Notes under the pieces: generated by a model
Told to the model about the DNA's origin: nothing
Seen by the model: the letters and a program-made list of their open reading frames with translations, nothing else
The model's database searches: none
Origin: CAMDPA01 sp965223035
GTDB lineage: Bacteria; Pseudomonadota; Alphaproteobacteria; Rhizobiales; Hyphomicrobiaceae
Direction of reading: 5' to 3'
NCBI GenBank assembly: GCA_965223035.1
Contig: OZ244980.1
Location: 1,984,001-2,048,000 of the forward strand
DNA length: 64,000 bases
In this document: positions 32,791 to 41,415 of the stretch, piece after piece
How the letters are laid out: each line of letters begins with the position of its first letter
Numbering within the stretch: position 1 is the stretch's first letter
Program-made: the position numbers and the translations under genes

Positions 32791-33774
32791 ATGTCAGAAC
32801 CGAAGCGCATCGCCATAGCGATTGGCGATCCCAACGGTATCGGTCCTGAGATTGCGCTTAAGGCTGCTGCCGCGCACTTGGGTGACCCGCACTTGCGGCC
32901 GCTGCTGGTGGGCGACACCCATGTCTTGCAGCACTACAGCGGCCTCATGACGCGTGCTGTGCCTTTGCAGCCATGGCAAGCGGCCGGCGTTGACGCCATC
33001 GCGGTTGAAGATGTTGCGGCGTTGTCGGCGGCCGAGTTGAGGCCAGGCACCCTGAGCGCGGCTGCCGGTCACGCCACCATTGCGTATGCTGAACGGGCGG
33101 TGGCCATGGCCACCGCCGGCGATGTGGCCGCCGTGATCGGTTGCCCGCAGTCGGAGACCGCGATCAATCGGGCCGGAATCGCGTTTTCCGGCTATCCGCA
33201 GCTGATTGCGGACTTGACGCAGACGCCCCGCGATCGGGTGTTCATGATGTTGGTGGCCGGCGAGCTCAGGATTGCCCATTGTACGCTGCACGAAAGCATC
33301 GCGACCGCATTGTCGCGCTTGACGCCGGCGTTGGTCGAGGCGGCCGGAGCAGCCACCGATCGGGCATTGCGTTCACTCGGGTTCCAGACGCCGCGGATTG
33401 CCGTGTGCGGCATCAATCCACATGCCGGCGAAGACGGGCTGTTCGGCGACGAGGATGAACGGATCACCAAGCCGGCGGTCGACCGATTGCGCGCTCGCGG
33501 CATCGCGGCGACGGGACCGGTTGGCGCCGATTTGGCGATCTCGGAGCGTCGACATGACGGTTACCTCGTGATGTTTCACGATCAAGGACACATTCCCATC
33601 AAACTGGTGTCGCCGCGCCGGGCGTCGGCGCTGGCGATCGGCACCCCCATCGTGTTCTCCAGCGTCGGCCATGGGTGCGCCTACGACATCGCAGGCGCCG
33701 GCGTGGCGGAGCATGCCTCGGTGCTGGAGACGCTTGCGGTGCTGGCCTCGGTGCACCGCCCGGCGGGCCCATGA
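32791..33774 (+). CDS. PdxA-family NAD-dependent dehydrogenase, PdxA2 type
   Basis: A 327-aa protein starting MSEPKRIAIAIGDPNGIGPEIALKA at ATG 32791; an upstream in-frame start at 32662 adds unlike sequence. The metal site histidines are visible in AHCTLHES, CGINPHAGEDG and MFHDQGHIPIKL. The last motif matches PdxA2 proteins (which act on four-carbon acid phosphates such as D-threonate and D-erythronate 4-phosphate) and TphB-like diol dehydrogenases, rather than vitamin B6 PdxA (YHDQGLPVLKY). The next gene, a UbiD-type decarboxylase, begins within 72 nt, suggesting a shared catabolic pathway of oxidation and decarboxylation. The substrate is unresolved. Confidence 0.85.
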   Translation: MSEPKRIAIAIGDPNGIGPEIALKAAAAHLGDPHLRPLLVGDTHVLQHYSGLMTRAVPLQPWQAAGVDAIAVEDVAALSAAELRPGTLSAAAGHATIAYAERAVAMATAGDVAAVIGCPQSETAINRAGIAFSGYPQLIADLTQTPRDRVFMMLVAGELRIAHCTLHESIATALSRLTPALVEAAGAATDRALRSLGFQTPRIAVCGINPHAGEDGLFGDEDERITKPAVDRLRARGIAATGPVGADLAISERRHDGYLVMFHDQGHIPIKLVSPRRASALAIGTPIVFSSVGHGCAYDIAGAGVAEHASVLETLAVLASVHRPAGP

Positions 33775-33845
33775 ACCGGCGTCGTTGCAGAGGCTTTGCC
33801 GCCGGGCTATCCAGTCGCAAGCTGTCAATAGGGGAGGATGTCAAC

Positions 33846-35441
33846 ATGGCGGATAGGCTTGGTGCGACGTCCGGTGCAGGTGAAACTGGCGGCGGCCCTG
33901 CGCCCGGTGCCGGCACGCGTCAGGCCACGTCTGCCTCGATGCCGGGCCGACCGACCGATGTCGCTGATCTGGTGCCGTACGTGCCGTACACGGACTTGAG
34001 AGAGTGGTTGGCGGAGGCTGACAAGCTGGGTGAGGTCCGACAGGTGTCCGGGGCTTCCTGGCAACAGGATATCGGCATGGCTGCGGAAGTGTTGTCGCAC
34101 GAAGAGCACGCGCCCGCCGTTCTGTTCAGTGATATTCCGGGCTCGCTGCCTGGCTCCCGCGTGTTGGTCAACTTTTTCGGCGGCGAGCGGCAGAAGATGA
34201 CACTCGGCTTTCCCGGCCACCTCAGCAAGCTGGAATTGTCGGATGCCTTCCGTCACCACTACCTGGCGGACCTGAAGCGGATCGAGCCTAAGTTCGTCAA
34301 CGATGGGCCGGTGTTTGAGAACGTGATGAAGGGCGACGACATCGACGTCACGGCATTCCCGACACCGCTGTGGCATGCCGACGACGGCGGCCGTTATATC
34401 GGCACCGGCTCTTTCAACGTGACCAGGGATCCGGAGCAAGGCTGGATCAATTGCGGAACCTATCGGGTGATGATCCACGACAGGCAGACGGTCGGGTTCT
34501 ACATCTCACCGGGCAAGCACGGCCGGATTCATCGCGACAAGTACGAGGCCAAAGGGGAGCCGATGCCGGTGGCGATCGTGGTCGGTTGCGATCCGATGTC
34601 GTTTCTGATGGGCTCATCGGAACTGCCCAACGGCGTGTGCGAGTATGACGTCATCGGCGGAATTCGCGGTCAACCGGTCGAGCTGGTGCAGGCGCCGATC
34701 ACAGGTCTGCCGGTTCCGGCCGATGCCGAGATCGTCATCGAGGGCTATGTCGAACCCGGCAACGTCAAGCCGGAAGGTCCGTTCGGCGAATGGTTCGGCT
34801 ATTACGGCTCGGATGTGCGCGACGAGCCGGTGCTCGACATCAAGGCGATCTATTACCGCAACGATCCGATTTTGCTCGGCTGCGCGCCGCAAAGGCCTCC
34901 GGACGAGATCGCGCGCTATCGGGCGCTGACGCGCTCCGCCATCGTGCGGGAGAACATCGTCAAGGCGGGGGTGCCGGACGTGACGGCGGCGTGGGCCCAC
35001 GAGGTGGGGACCTCGCGGCTGTTGCTGGTGATCGCCATCAATCAACGCTATGGCGGTCATGCCAAGCAAGCGGGCCACGTGGCCGCCATGTGCCATGCCG
35101 GGGCCTACGCCGGCCGATATGTGATCGTCGTGGACGATGACATCGACCCATCGAACTTGGAAGAAGTGATGTGGGCGGTGCTCACCCGGTCGGATCCGGC
35201 GACGTCGATCGATTTCATCACCAACGCCTGGTCGACGCCGCTCGACCCGCGCATCGAGCCGGAGCGCAAGGCCAAGGGCGATTTCACCAATTCGCGGGCG
35301 ATCATCGACGCCTGCAAGCCGTTCCACTGGCGTGATGCCTATCCGAAGGTTAACCAACCCCCGCCGGAGGTGCGGAAGCTGGCTCGCCAAAAGTGGGGAC
35401 ATCTGCTGAAATCGCCGGCAGGGGCGACGCGTGGCTGCTAG
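33846..35441 (+). CDS. UbiD family decarboxylase (prenylated-FMN type)
   Basis: A 531-aa protein of the UbiD superfamily. ATG 33846 follows GGGGAGG (33831-33837); an ATG overlapping the pdxA-like stop (33771) is an alternative that adds 25 basic residues. The prFMN and metal region is FNVTRDPEQGWINCGTYRVM, then SPGKHGRIHRDKYEAKGEPMPVAI; the active-site region has VEPGNVKPEGPFGEWFGYYG. The family decarboxylates aromatic or alpha,beta-unsaturated acids and needs prenyl-FMN made by UbiX, which is not in the window. It follows a PdxA2-type gene, consistent with aromatic acid breakdown. The TAG stop is inside the CTAG that starts a hairpin element. Confidence 0.9.
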   Translation: MADRLGATSGAGETGGGPAPGAGTRQATSASMPGRPTDVADLVPYVPYTDLREWLAEADKLGEVRQVSGASWQQDIGMAAEVLSHEEHAPAVLFSDIPGSLPGSRVLVNFFGGERQKMTLGFPGHLSKLELSDAFRHHYLADLKRIEPKFVNDGPVFENVMKGDDIDVTAFPTPLWHADDGGRYIGTGSFNVTRDPEQGWINCGTYRVMIHDRQTVGFYISPGKHGRIHRDKYEAKGEPMPVAIVVGCDPMSFLMGSSELPNGVCEYDVIGGIRGQPVELVQAPITGLPVPADAEIVIEGYVEPGNVKPEGPFGEWFGYYGSDVRDEPVLDIKAIYYRNDPILLGCAPQRPPDEIARYRALTRSAIVRENIVKAGVPDVTAAWAHEVGTSRLLLVIAINQRYGGHAKQAGHVAAMCHAGAYAGRYVIVVDDDIDPSNLEEVMWAVLTRSDPATSIDFITNAWSTPLDPRIEPERKAKGDFTNSRAIIDACKPFHWRDAYPKVNQPPPEVRKLARQKWGHLLKSPAGATRGC

Positions 35442-35483
35442 ATCATCGCGCCTTAAATCGGAACCGCAAAGCCGGTTGCTCTA
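35438..35483. repeat. CTAG-bounded hairpin element (family 1, copy 5, truncated)
   Basis: CTAG, ATCATCGCGCC, TTAAATCGGAACCG, loop, then directly GGTTGCTCTA, so most of the second arm has been lost by deletion. The CTAG contains the stop codon of the UbiD-like gene (35439-35441). Confidence 0.82.
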
Positions 35484-35490
35484 AATCATC

Positions 35491-35608
35491 CCGCCTTGCG
35501 TGGATCAGCCGTCCGGCTCGCTCCTCCACCTGGCCACCCGATGGCACGATGGTATGGCTGGCCGGCTCGGGTCGCCGGATGAATCCAGCTCACGCTGAAA
35601 TGGTCTAG
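35491..35608. repeat. Family 2 intergenic repeat
   Basis: The order is CGCCTTGCGTGGATCAGCC, GTCCGGCTCGCTC, GGCCACCCGATGGCACG, GGCCGGCTCGG, AATCCAGCTCACGCTGAAA, and a closing TCTAG. It matches 37121-37199 and 49937-50040 and adjoins the truncated family 1 element. Confidence 0.7.
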
Positions 35609-35893
35609 ATGGGCAGTGCATTGGCCAAACTGCTGTTTTGATTGTTGTTGGATTCGAATTGCGCGCCTTGATGGAATCAGCGGATCGGTTGAAGCTGCGC
35701 ATCTGCCTCGAAATCGTCGGTATTGTGCGACGAGTTTGCTGAGGAACGATGCGGGGGGTCGGGTTGCGGGGCTCGACCGAGACCGGTATTGAGAGGTTGA
35801 ATGCGGTTTGGGGGGACGCAGAGCTTGACAAGCGGCATCGCCAAGATGCCTGCGAGCGTCTGCCAGAACCTCCTTGCCCCCGCGTCGATCTCG

Positions 35894-36034
35894 CTAGATC
35901 ATCGTGCCTTAAACTGGAACCGCAAACATCCGGTTCCAATTTAAGGCACAGGGGTGATCGCTCGTAAAGTGGAGAGCAACCTTCTGCTTTTACTCCGGAT
36001 CGTTCCGAGTCCGAAGAAACGCAGGTTGCTCTGG
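35894..36034. repeat. Family 1 hairpin elements, two adjacent diverged copies (copy 6)
   Basis: 35894-35960 reads CTAG, ATCATCGTGCC, TTAAACTGGAACCG, loop, CGGTTCCAATTTAA, GGCACAGGGGTGATCG. It is followed at 35973-36032 by an inverted, diverged unit starting AGAGCAACCTTCTGC and ending GCAGGTTGCTCT. Compensating changes keep the arms paired in the first unit, supporting a selected hairpin. Confidence 0.8.
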
Positions 36035-36060
36035 CCCGATGCAACAGGGGGGCAGGGACG

Positions 36061-37095
36061 ATGGCTGGTCCATCAACACACGTGCGACAGCCGAAACTCA
36101 AGGCCATCCGCGGCGGCAAGAGCCCGCAGCTGGCCGGCTGCGTGGATTCAGCGCTGCGCACGATTGAAATTGAATGCTTTGGTCTGAGAGCCCTCGGTCA
36201 CTGCCTGTCCGGGCCGATGGCGGAGGCCTTCGAGCGGGCGGTGGCATTGCTGCAGGCCGCACGCGGTCGGGTGATCGTTACCGGCATCGGCAAATCCGGT
36301 CATATCGGTCAAAAGATCGCCGCGACGTTTGCCTCCACCGGGACCCCGGCCTACTTTGTCCACCCCAGCGAAGCCTCGCACGGCGACTTGGGCATGATCA
36401 CGTCCGACGACGCGGTGCTGGCGATCTCCTGGTCGGGCGAAACGGTTGAGCTCAAGAACATCATCACCTACTCACGCCGCTTTGCGGTCCCGCTGATCGC
36501 GATCACGTCCCGCGCGGAGTCGGCGCTTGCGCGGTCTGCCGACGTGGTCCTGGAGCTGCCGCGCCTGAAGGAAGCCTGCCCACATGGTCTCGCGCCGACG
36601 ACGTCGACCACGCTTCAGTTGGCGCTCGGCGATGCTCTGGCGGTCGCGCTGTTGGAGGCGAAGCGGTTTACCGCGCGTGATTTTAAGCTCTACCATCCGG
36701 GCGGATCGCTCGGCGCCCAGCTCAAATTCGTCGCCGACATCATGCACAAAGGTGACAAGCTGCCGCTGGTTACGGAGGACCTCGCGGTCGCCGATGCGCT
36801 GGTGGTGATGACACAGCGGGCGTTTGGCTGCCTCGGCATCGTCGATGCCAAAGGACGTCTGTGCGGGGTCGTCACCGATGGTGACTTGCGCCGCCACATG
36901 GGGCCCAGCCTGTTGTCGGCGACCGCCGCCGAGATCATGACGCGCAAGCCGAAAACCGTGAAGCCCGACACGCTGGCCTCCGCCGCGCTGGAGCTGATCA
37001 ACAGCTCGCGGATCACGGCACTGTTCGTGGTCGAGCGATCCAAACCCGTCGGCATCGTGCACGTGCATGACCTGTTGCGGGCCGGCGTCGTCTAA
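36061..37095 (+). CDS. kdsD: D-arabinose 5-phosphate isomerase, KpsF/GutQ family
   Basis: A 344-aa enzyme that converts ribulose 5-phosphate to arabinose 5-phosphate for Kdo in lipopolysaccharide. The SIS domain (about residues 40-210) has VIVTGIGKSGHIGQKIAATFASTGTPAYFVHP, SHGDLGMIT and SWSGETVEL; the HPGGSLGAQL motif is at about 220. Two CBS domains follow (ADIMHKGDKLPLV, and EIMTRKPKTV to HVHDLLRAGV). Length and layout agree with KdsD. It starts at ATG 36061 after GGCAGGGA. It stands alone between repeats, with the hemY operon converging on it. Its product is not known to feed lipid-linked arabinose, which in the DprE route derives from phosphoribose. Confidence 0.93.
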   Translation: MAGPSTHVRQPKLKAIRGGKSPQLAGCVDSALRTIEIECFGLRALGHCLSGPMAEAFERAVALLQAARGRVIVTGIGKSGHIGQKIAATFASTGTPAYFVHPSEASHGDLGMITSDDAVLAISWSGETVELKNIITYSRRFAVPLIAITSRAESALARSADVVLELPRLKEACPHGLAPTTSTTLQLALGDALAVALLEAKRFTARDFKLYHPGGSLGAQLKFVADIMHKGDKLPLVTEDLAVADALVVMTQRAFGCLGIVDAKGRLCGVVTDGDLRRHMGPSLLSATAAEIMTRKPKTVKPDTLASAALELINSSRITALFVVERSKPVGIVHVHDLLRAGVV

Positions 37096-37120
37096 AAGTA
37101 GTCTCGCCATCATGCAGCAT

Positions 37121-37199
37121 CGCCTCAGCCACCCGATGGCACGCGTTTGTAGGTGCCGGGTCGTTGAGGACGGTTCCAGCGAACACTGAAACGCTTTAG
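37121..37199. repeat. Family 2 intergenic repeat reaching the hemY stop
   Basis: It contains GCCACCCGATGGCACGCG, GGTTCCAGCGAACACTGAAA and CGCTTTAG, as in the copies at 35491 and 61056. The TTTAG at its end overlaps the hemY stop codon (TAA on the minus strand, 37196-37198). Confidence 0.72.
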
Positions 37200-39349
37200 C
37201 GGGTGGGCTCGCGCACTGGCTGGCGCTTGGGGCCGGCCGCACTGCCAGCGCTCTGCATCGGCTTGTCCGGCGGTTGCGCGGGGATCGCGGCATCGTCGGC
37301 CTCACGCTGAGCCGGCGCCGGCGTGGCGTTTGCAACCCGGCCCTTCGCCTCCAGCGTTGTCGGCCGCGACGTTCCCGAGTTGATCGGCGGTGATTTGCTT
37401 GATGCTGCGGAAGGCCCGGCGGCCGAACGCTTCGGCTCGGGCTCGCAGCCGCCACCGTCCGCTCGTTTCGGGGTCGATGTAGGCTGCCGATCGGCCGGTG
37501 GCGGAGCGGGCGTGGCGGTCTTCGCGCCCGGGGTCGATCCCGCAGCGGCGCTTGCGGGCGGTCGAGCTGCCTTCGTTGGGGCCGGCGTCGGTTCCGCTGG
37601 CGGTTTGGGCGTGGAGACCGGTTGGGAGGCTTGGTCGGCGACCGGCGCTGCCGTGCTTGCCGGTTCCGCTTGGCCCGCGCTGGCAATCGATGTCGCCGCG
37701 GTGGTTGTCGGGGCCGGCGCCGGCGCTTTCGGCGCTGCCGGTGTCGGTCGATCCGGTTGGCGTGGGCTCGGTTGGTCGGCCGCGTCCGCCGACGGGCTTG
37801 GCGCCGGTTTCACATCGATAGCGCTTGACGGGGCAGGACGTGCAGGCGCGGGCGATGGCGGTGTCGCTTCGGTCGGGACCGTTTGGGTGGTGGCCGGGCT
37901 GCCTTCGCTCGGTTGCTGAGCCGGTGCTGCAGCTGTCGTGACGTCGATGGCTTGCTGCTGGCGTACGATCGATGGTTCGCCGGGCAATGCCGAAGGCGCG
38001 GGCGCCCCGAGTTTGACCAGATCTTCCAACTGCTTGGCCAACGCCGCGGTGGTGTCAGCGGTTTCGACCGCCTCAATCGGCACACGCCATTGGAAGGCGT
38101 CGAGCGTGCCGGTGACAGGGGAGATCGGCGCCCAATGATCGGACACCACGCCGTCGGCCGTCCAAGCCGGGTCACGAGGTGCGTGGAGGGCCCGCGCCAG
38201 CCATTCGCGCACGCGGCCGGTGTCGCCATGCTCCTCGCCTTCCACCCGGGCCATCAGCATGCAGACGCGTTGGCTTTTGCGCTCGTCGGAGAGCGGCTCT
38301 AAGGCGTGTCGCGCCGTATCGTAATCGTGGGCCTCGATGGCTGCCCGCGCGAGCGCGATCGGCGTTTCGATCGAGTGTTGGTGCAGTTGCGCGAGGCGCT
38401 TCACGCGATCCAGCCGGTCGCGCGGACTGTCTCCCAGGCGGGCATAGGCGTAGGCCGTGGCCAGGTCGGGATGCGGTGCCAGCCGCCACGTCCGTTCCAG
38501 CACGCGCGCGGCTTTGCGCGTGTTGCCGCGGGCGGCGAGTAGCCGACCGGCGATCGCCGCAGCCGGAATCAATTTGTGCGCAAGGCCGTGCGCCTCGAGC
38601 GCCAGGCCCATCGCCTGATCCGGGTTGGTGTCCTCAAGGGCCTGCGCTCGCGCGGTCAGCAGCACCGCGCGGCGACGGTCCAACACCGATTTCTCATGGT
38701 GGCGATGGCGCCGGGAGATCGCCAGGGTCGCCAGCGCGCTTTCCCAATCGCCCTCCTTGCATTGCAGGTCGAACAGCGCATCCACCGGCCAACCGAGTTT
38801 TGGATTAAGCGCGACGGCGCGTTCTGCGAATTGCCGGGCAGCTTCCGTCTCGCCTTCGCGCTCCGCCTCCAAATACAGTCCGCGCAAACCCAACTGTTCG
38901 GTCTCTTGATGGGTGAGCATGGATTCGAAGATGCGCCGCGATGTGGTTCGGTCTCCGGACAGCTGGGCGGCTTGAGCTCGCAGCAGATGGGTCAGCGGTT
39001 CGTCCGGCAGCGCCTTGCGGGCCTGCATGGCATAGCGCGTGGCCGACGAGCGATCGCCGGCACCGATCGCTATCATCCCCGATGACAGAGCTTCCATTCC
39101 ACGCGTGTTGCGCCGGCGATTGAAGAACGCGCCCACAGAGGCCGGGCTGCGCCACAGCTGCACGGCCAGCGACCACACGATGATCGCCACGCCGATCATC
39201 ACCATCAACGAGACGACAGCTACCGTTATGCTGGTTTCAAACTCGTAGCCTTGCCAATTGATGACCAGGGTGCCGGGCCGTTCGGCCAGCCAAGCCATGC
39301 CGCCGGCAATGGCCGCGGCCGCTACGAGGATCAGAAGTAGCCACAGCAT
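37196..39349 (-). CDS. hemY: HemY N-terminal domain protein with long Pro/Ala/Thr-rich tail
   Basis: A 717-aa protein, longer than the 400-550 aa usual for alphaproteobacterial HemY. Two membrane helices (about residues 1-20 and 42-62) frame the HemY_N signature INWQGYEFETS. Residues 85-440 are TPR-like helices (GMIAIGAGDRSSATRYAMQARKALPDEPLTHLLRAQAAQLSG is the first, shown by its A-x-x-A pattern). From about 455 to the end the chain is low-complexity, rich in P, A, T and K. The role in tetrapyrrole synthesis is inferred from gene order; the biochemical role of this HemY is unclear, and it is unrelated to protoporphyrinogen oxidase. It begins 2 nt after the mitofilin gene stop. Confidence 0.87.
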   Translation of the reverse strand: MLWLLLILVAAAAIAGGMAWLAERPGTLVINWQGYEFETSITVAVVSLMVMIGVAIIVWSLAVQLWRSPASVGAFFNRRRNTRGMEALSSGMIAIGAGDRSSATRYAMQARKALPDEPLTHLLRAQAAQLSGDRTTSRRIFESMLTHQETEQLGLRGLYLEAEREGETEAARQFAERAVALNPKLGWPVDALFDLQCKEGDWESALATLAISRRHRHHEKSVLDRRRAVLLTARAQALEDTNPDQAMGLALEAHGLAHKLIPAAAIAGRLLAARGNTRKAARVLERTWRLAPHPDLATAYAYARLGDSPRDRLDRVKRLAQLHQHSIETPIALARAAIEAHDYDTARHALEPLSDERKSQRVCMLMARVEGEEHGDTGRVREWLARALHAPRDPAWTADGVVSDHWAPISPVTGTLDAFQWRVPIEAVETADTTAALAKQLEDLVKLGAPAPSALPGEPSIVRQQQAIDVTTAAAPAQQPSEGSPATTQTVPTEATPPSPAPARPAPSSAIDVKPAPSPSADAADQPSPRQPDRPTPAAPKAPAPAPTTTAATSIASAGQAEPASTAAPVADQASQPVSTPKPPAEPTPAPTKAARPPASAAAGSTPGAKTATPAPPPADRQPTSTPKRADGGGCEPEPKRSAAGPSAASSKSPPINSGTSRPTTLEAKGRVANATPAPAQREADDAAIPAQPPDKPMQSAGSAAGPKRQPVREPTR

Positions 39350-39351
39350 TA

Positions 39352-41301
39352 CTAGCCTTCCTTACCGCTACCGGAGTCGTTCGCAGTGGTTCCGAGCGAG
39401 GCCTTCAACTGACTTTCAAGCTCCGCGATGGCGCGATCGATGGCCGCCCGTGCCGCAACCTCATCGAGCCATTGCTGCGCCGGCTCACGCGCTTTCGGCG
39501 ACAGCTTTTGAGCCTCCTGCGTCACCGCAATCAATCGGCCGTTTTTTAGCGCGGCCTCGATCCGCGCCACGATCGCTTCCACACCATCGGCCTTCGGATC
39601 TTGATCGGTTCTGCGGATGCGGACCAAGGACTTGGCCCCCGACAATAATCGGTCTGACCAGTTCGCGTCCGCTTTGTGCTGATCGGCCTCCACAATGTCG
39701 AATGCCAGTGGGCGGAATTCACGTTGCAGTTGGGTCAGGGTCGGAACGCCGCGGTCCTTGTAGCGCTCCAGCGTCGTCAGGTCGAGCTTCGGGTCCGCGA
39801 CCTGTTGCACCTCGCTTAGTTCGGCCGGATAGGGAGCCCCGCGCTCGATGGTGCGCTTGAGATTGCCGAGCTCCAACGCGAGAATGATACGGCGGGCGGT
39901 CGCACGGCGCTGATCCTCGCTTTGAACCACGCCTTTCACGCCTTGTTCCAGATCGCTGATGCGGCCTGTCACAGGCGAGAGCGCGGACTTGAGGTCGCTG
40001 AGCTTGGCCACTTGCTGCAGCTCGCGTGCCAACTCGGATTTGACGTCGGCAACCGATCGTTTGATGCTGGCGGCCTCATCCTTGACCGCCTGCAAGGTTC
40101 CTTGCAGCTGTTCGGCGGTGCGTTGCAGCGAAGCGATCCGTTCGATTGAGCGCGCACCGTCGGTTCTTATGCGCGACAGTTCGCGGTCGAGACGTTGGGT
40201 CCCGCTGCGCGCCGCCTCGCCGGCTTCCGAGGCGTCGGCCACCCGCTTGTCCACCTCCTGCATCAGGCTGGTGCGCAAACCGGCCAACTGATTGTCGACG
40301 CTCGACTCCAGATCGGCGATGCGGCCGGTGATGGCCGCCAGCTTAGCGATCGGCGCCGCCGCCGGATCGGCCGAGCCGGCTTTGACCAGAGCGTTGAGCC
40401 TTTGTTCCAGGTCGGTCACGCGCGCATCATCGGCTTGCGTCGTCGATGCTTGCGCGATCTTTTCGCCGAGCGATTTGGTGGTGGCTGACTGCACACTCTG
40501 ACGCTGTTCGAGGCTTGCCACGGTGGTTCTCAGCTTTTCGAGATCAGCCAACCGCGCCTCAGCGCCGGACAGCTTTTTTTCCAGCGTCGCCGTGCCTTGG
40601 CCGGATTGATTCAGCCGCGATTCAAGGCTGGCCAAGCGGCGATCGAGCGCGTCGGTCTGCTGGGAGGAGCCGGCCAAGGGCAGTCCAAGCTCAGGCGGTA
40701 ACTTATCGGCGCCGAATAACACCAGCGCGCCGCCAATCACACCGGCGACCAGATGGGTAAACGTGCTCCAAATTCCGCCTCCAGACGATCGCCGTTTCGG
40801 CGGTGGTGCCGAAGCGGCGGCCGCGGCCGCCTCGTTGCCGCCAGCGGCCGAACGCGTTGCCGCAGAAGCTGGAGATTTGGCTTGAGCGTGGCTCGTGGGT
40901 GGGCTGGTCGTGGCGGGCGAACTCTGTTTATCAGTCTGCGTCGTGGTCGCTTTGTCAGAGCCGGTCGCCGATGCCGGTTTGGTTGCGCCCGGGCCCGGCT
41001 CGCCCTTGGCAGCGCGCGCCGCGTCGTCGTTCGCTGCCGATTGGGATCCAGCGCCGCCGGCCGATGGGCCAGCAGCCGGTCGGGTCGATGCTGGCGCGTC
41101 CTTGGTTGTCGGCTCCGGTTTGGTCGTCTGTGGTTTTGCCGCGTCGGCACCGGCCGTTTCGGATTGGGCTTTATTGTCTTTCAAATCTTTCACGTTTACG
41201 CCCGAGGGCTTCAAATCGATGATCGCGGATGGCTTTTTCGGCGCAGCTTCGGTCCCGGGCTTGCTCGGGCCTTTGCCGGATTTGTCATCGTTGGACGGCA
41301 T
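39352..41301 (-). CDS. Mitofilin family (Mic60-like) inner-membrane protein
   Basis: A 649-aa alphaproteobacterial homologue of the mitochondrial cristae protein Mic60. A Lys/Ala/Pro/Ser-rich segment (1-175) precedes one membrane helix (HLVAGVIGGALVLFGADKL, about 185-205). A long coiled coil with repeated DLE-x-R heptads fills 215-470 (ALDRRLASLESRL, DLEQRLNALVKA, RIADLESSVDNQLAGL). The C-terminal mitofilin signature is about 500-640 (GAPYPAELSEVQQVADP, REPAQQWLDEVAARAAIDRAIAEL). It shapes or anchors the inner membrane. Position between hemD and hemY is the conserved arrangement in alphaproteobacteria. Confidence 0.92.
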   Translation of the reverse strand: MPSNDDKSGKGPSKPGTEAAPKKPSAIIDLKPSGVNVKDLKDNKAQSETAGADAAKPQTTKPEPTTKDAPASTRPAAGPSAGGAGSQSAANDDAARAAKGEPGPGATKPASATGSDKATTTQTDKQSSPATTSPPTSHAQAKSPASAATRSAAGGNEAAAAAASAPPPKRRSSGGGIWSTFTHLVAGVIGGALVLFGADKLPPELGLPLAGSSQQTDALDRRLASLESRLNQSGQGTATLEKKLSGAEARLADLEKLRTTVASLEQRQSVQSATTKSLGEKIAQASTTQADDARVTDLEQRLNALVKAGSADPAAAPIAKLAAITGRIADLESSVDNQLAGLRTSLMQEVDKRVADASEAGEAARSGTQRLDRELSRIRTDGARSIERIASLQRTAEQLQGTLQAVKDEAASIKRSVADVKSELARELQQVAKLSDLKSALSPVTGRISDLEQGVKGVVQSEDQRRATARRIILALELGNLKRTIERGAPYPAELSEVQQVADPKLDLTTLERYKDRGVPTLTQLQREFRPLAFDIVEADQHKADANWSDRLLSGAKSLVRIRRTDQDPKADGVEAIVARIEAALKNGRLIAVTQEAQKLSPKAREPAQQWLDEVAARAAIDRAIAELESQLKASLGTTANDSGSGKEG

Positions 41302-41415
41302 TGTTGCGGACCTCCGTCAACTCGCGTTGGTTCCCCGTGCGCGGATACGTCAGACCTCATCAGTCGACGTCTTGAACACACATGTAGGTGCTGAAGCAAT
41401 GTTTATGACCCGCGT

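Larger units (their letters stand above)
35442..36060. other. Gene-free stretch of 619 nt filled with repeats
   Basis: It contains the truncated family 1 element, a family 2 repeat, and a further pair of family 1 elements (35894-36034). About 280 nt between 35609 and 35893 is unassigned; short frames there look unlike coding DNA. The kdsD promoter should lie just upstream of 36061. Confidence 0.7.

Noticed and set aside
32791..33774. PdxA of vitamin B6 synthesis
   Set aside because: The FHDQGHIPIKL motif is of the PdxA2/TphB branch and the neighbour is a UbiD-type decarboxylase; not excluded, but less likely.
36472..37686. A 404-aa minus-strand frame crossing the end of kdsD and the hemY tail
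   Set aside because: Very rich in Arg, Pro and Gln from out-of-frame reading of kdsD and the low-complexity hemY tail.
40753..41394. Plus-strand frames opposite the mitofilin gene, rich in Arg, Gly and Val
   Set aside because: Shadow of the low-complexity N terminus of the mitofilin gene.
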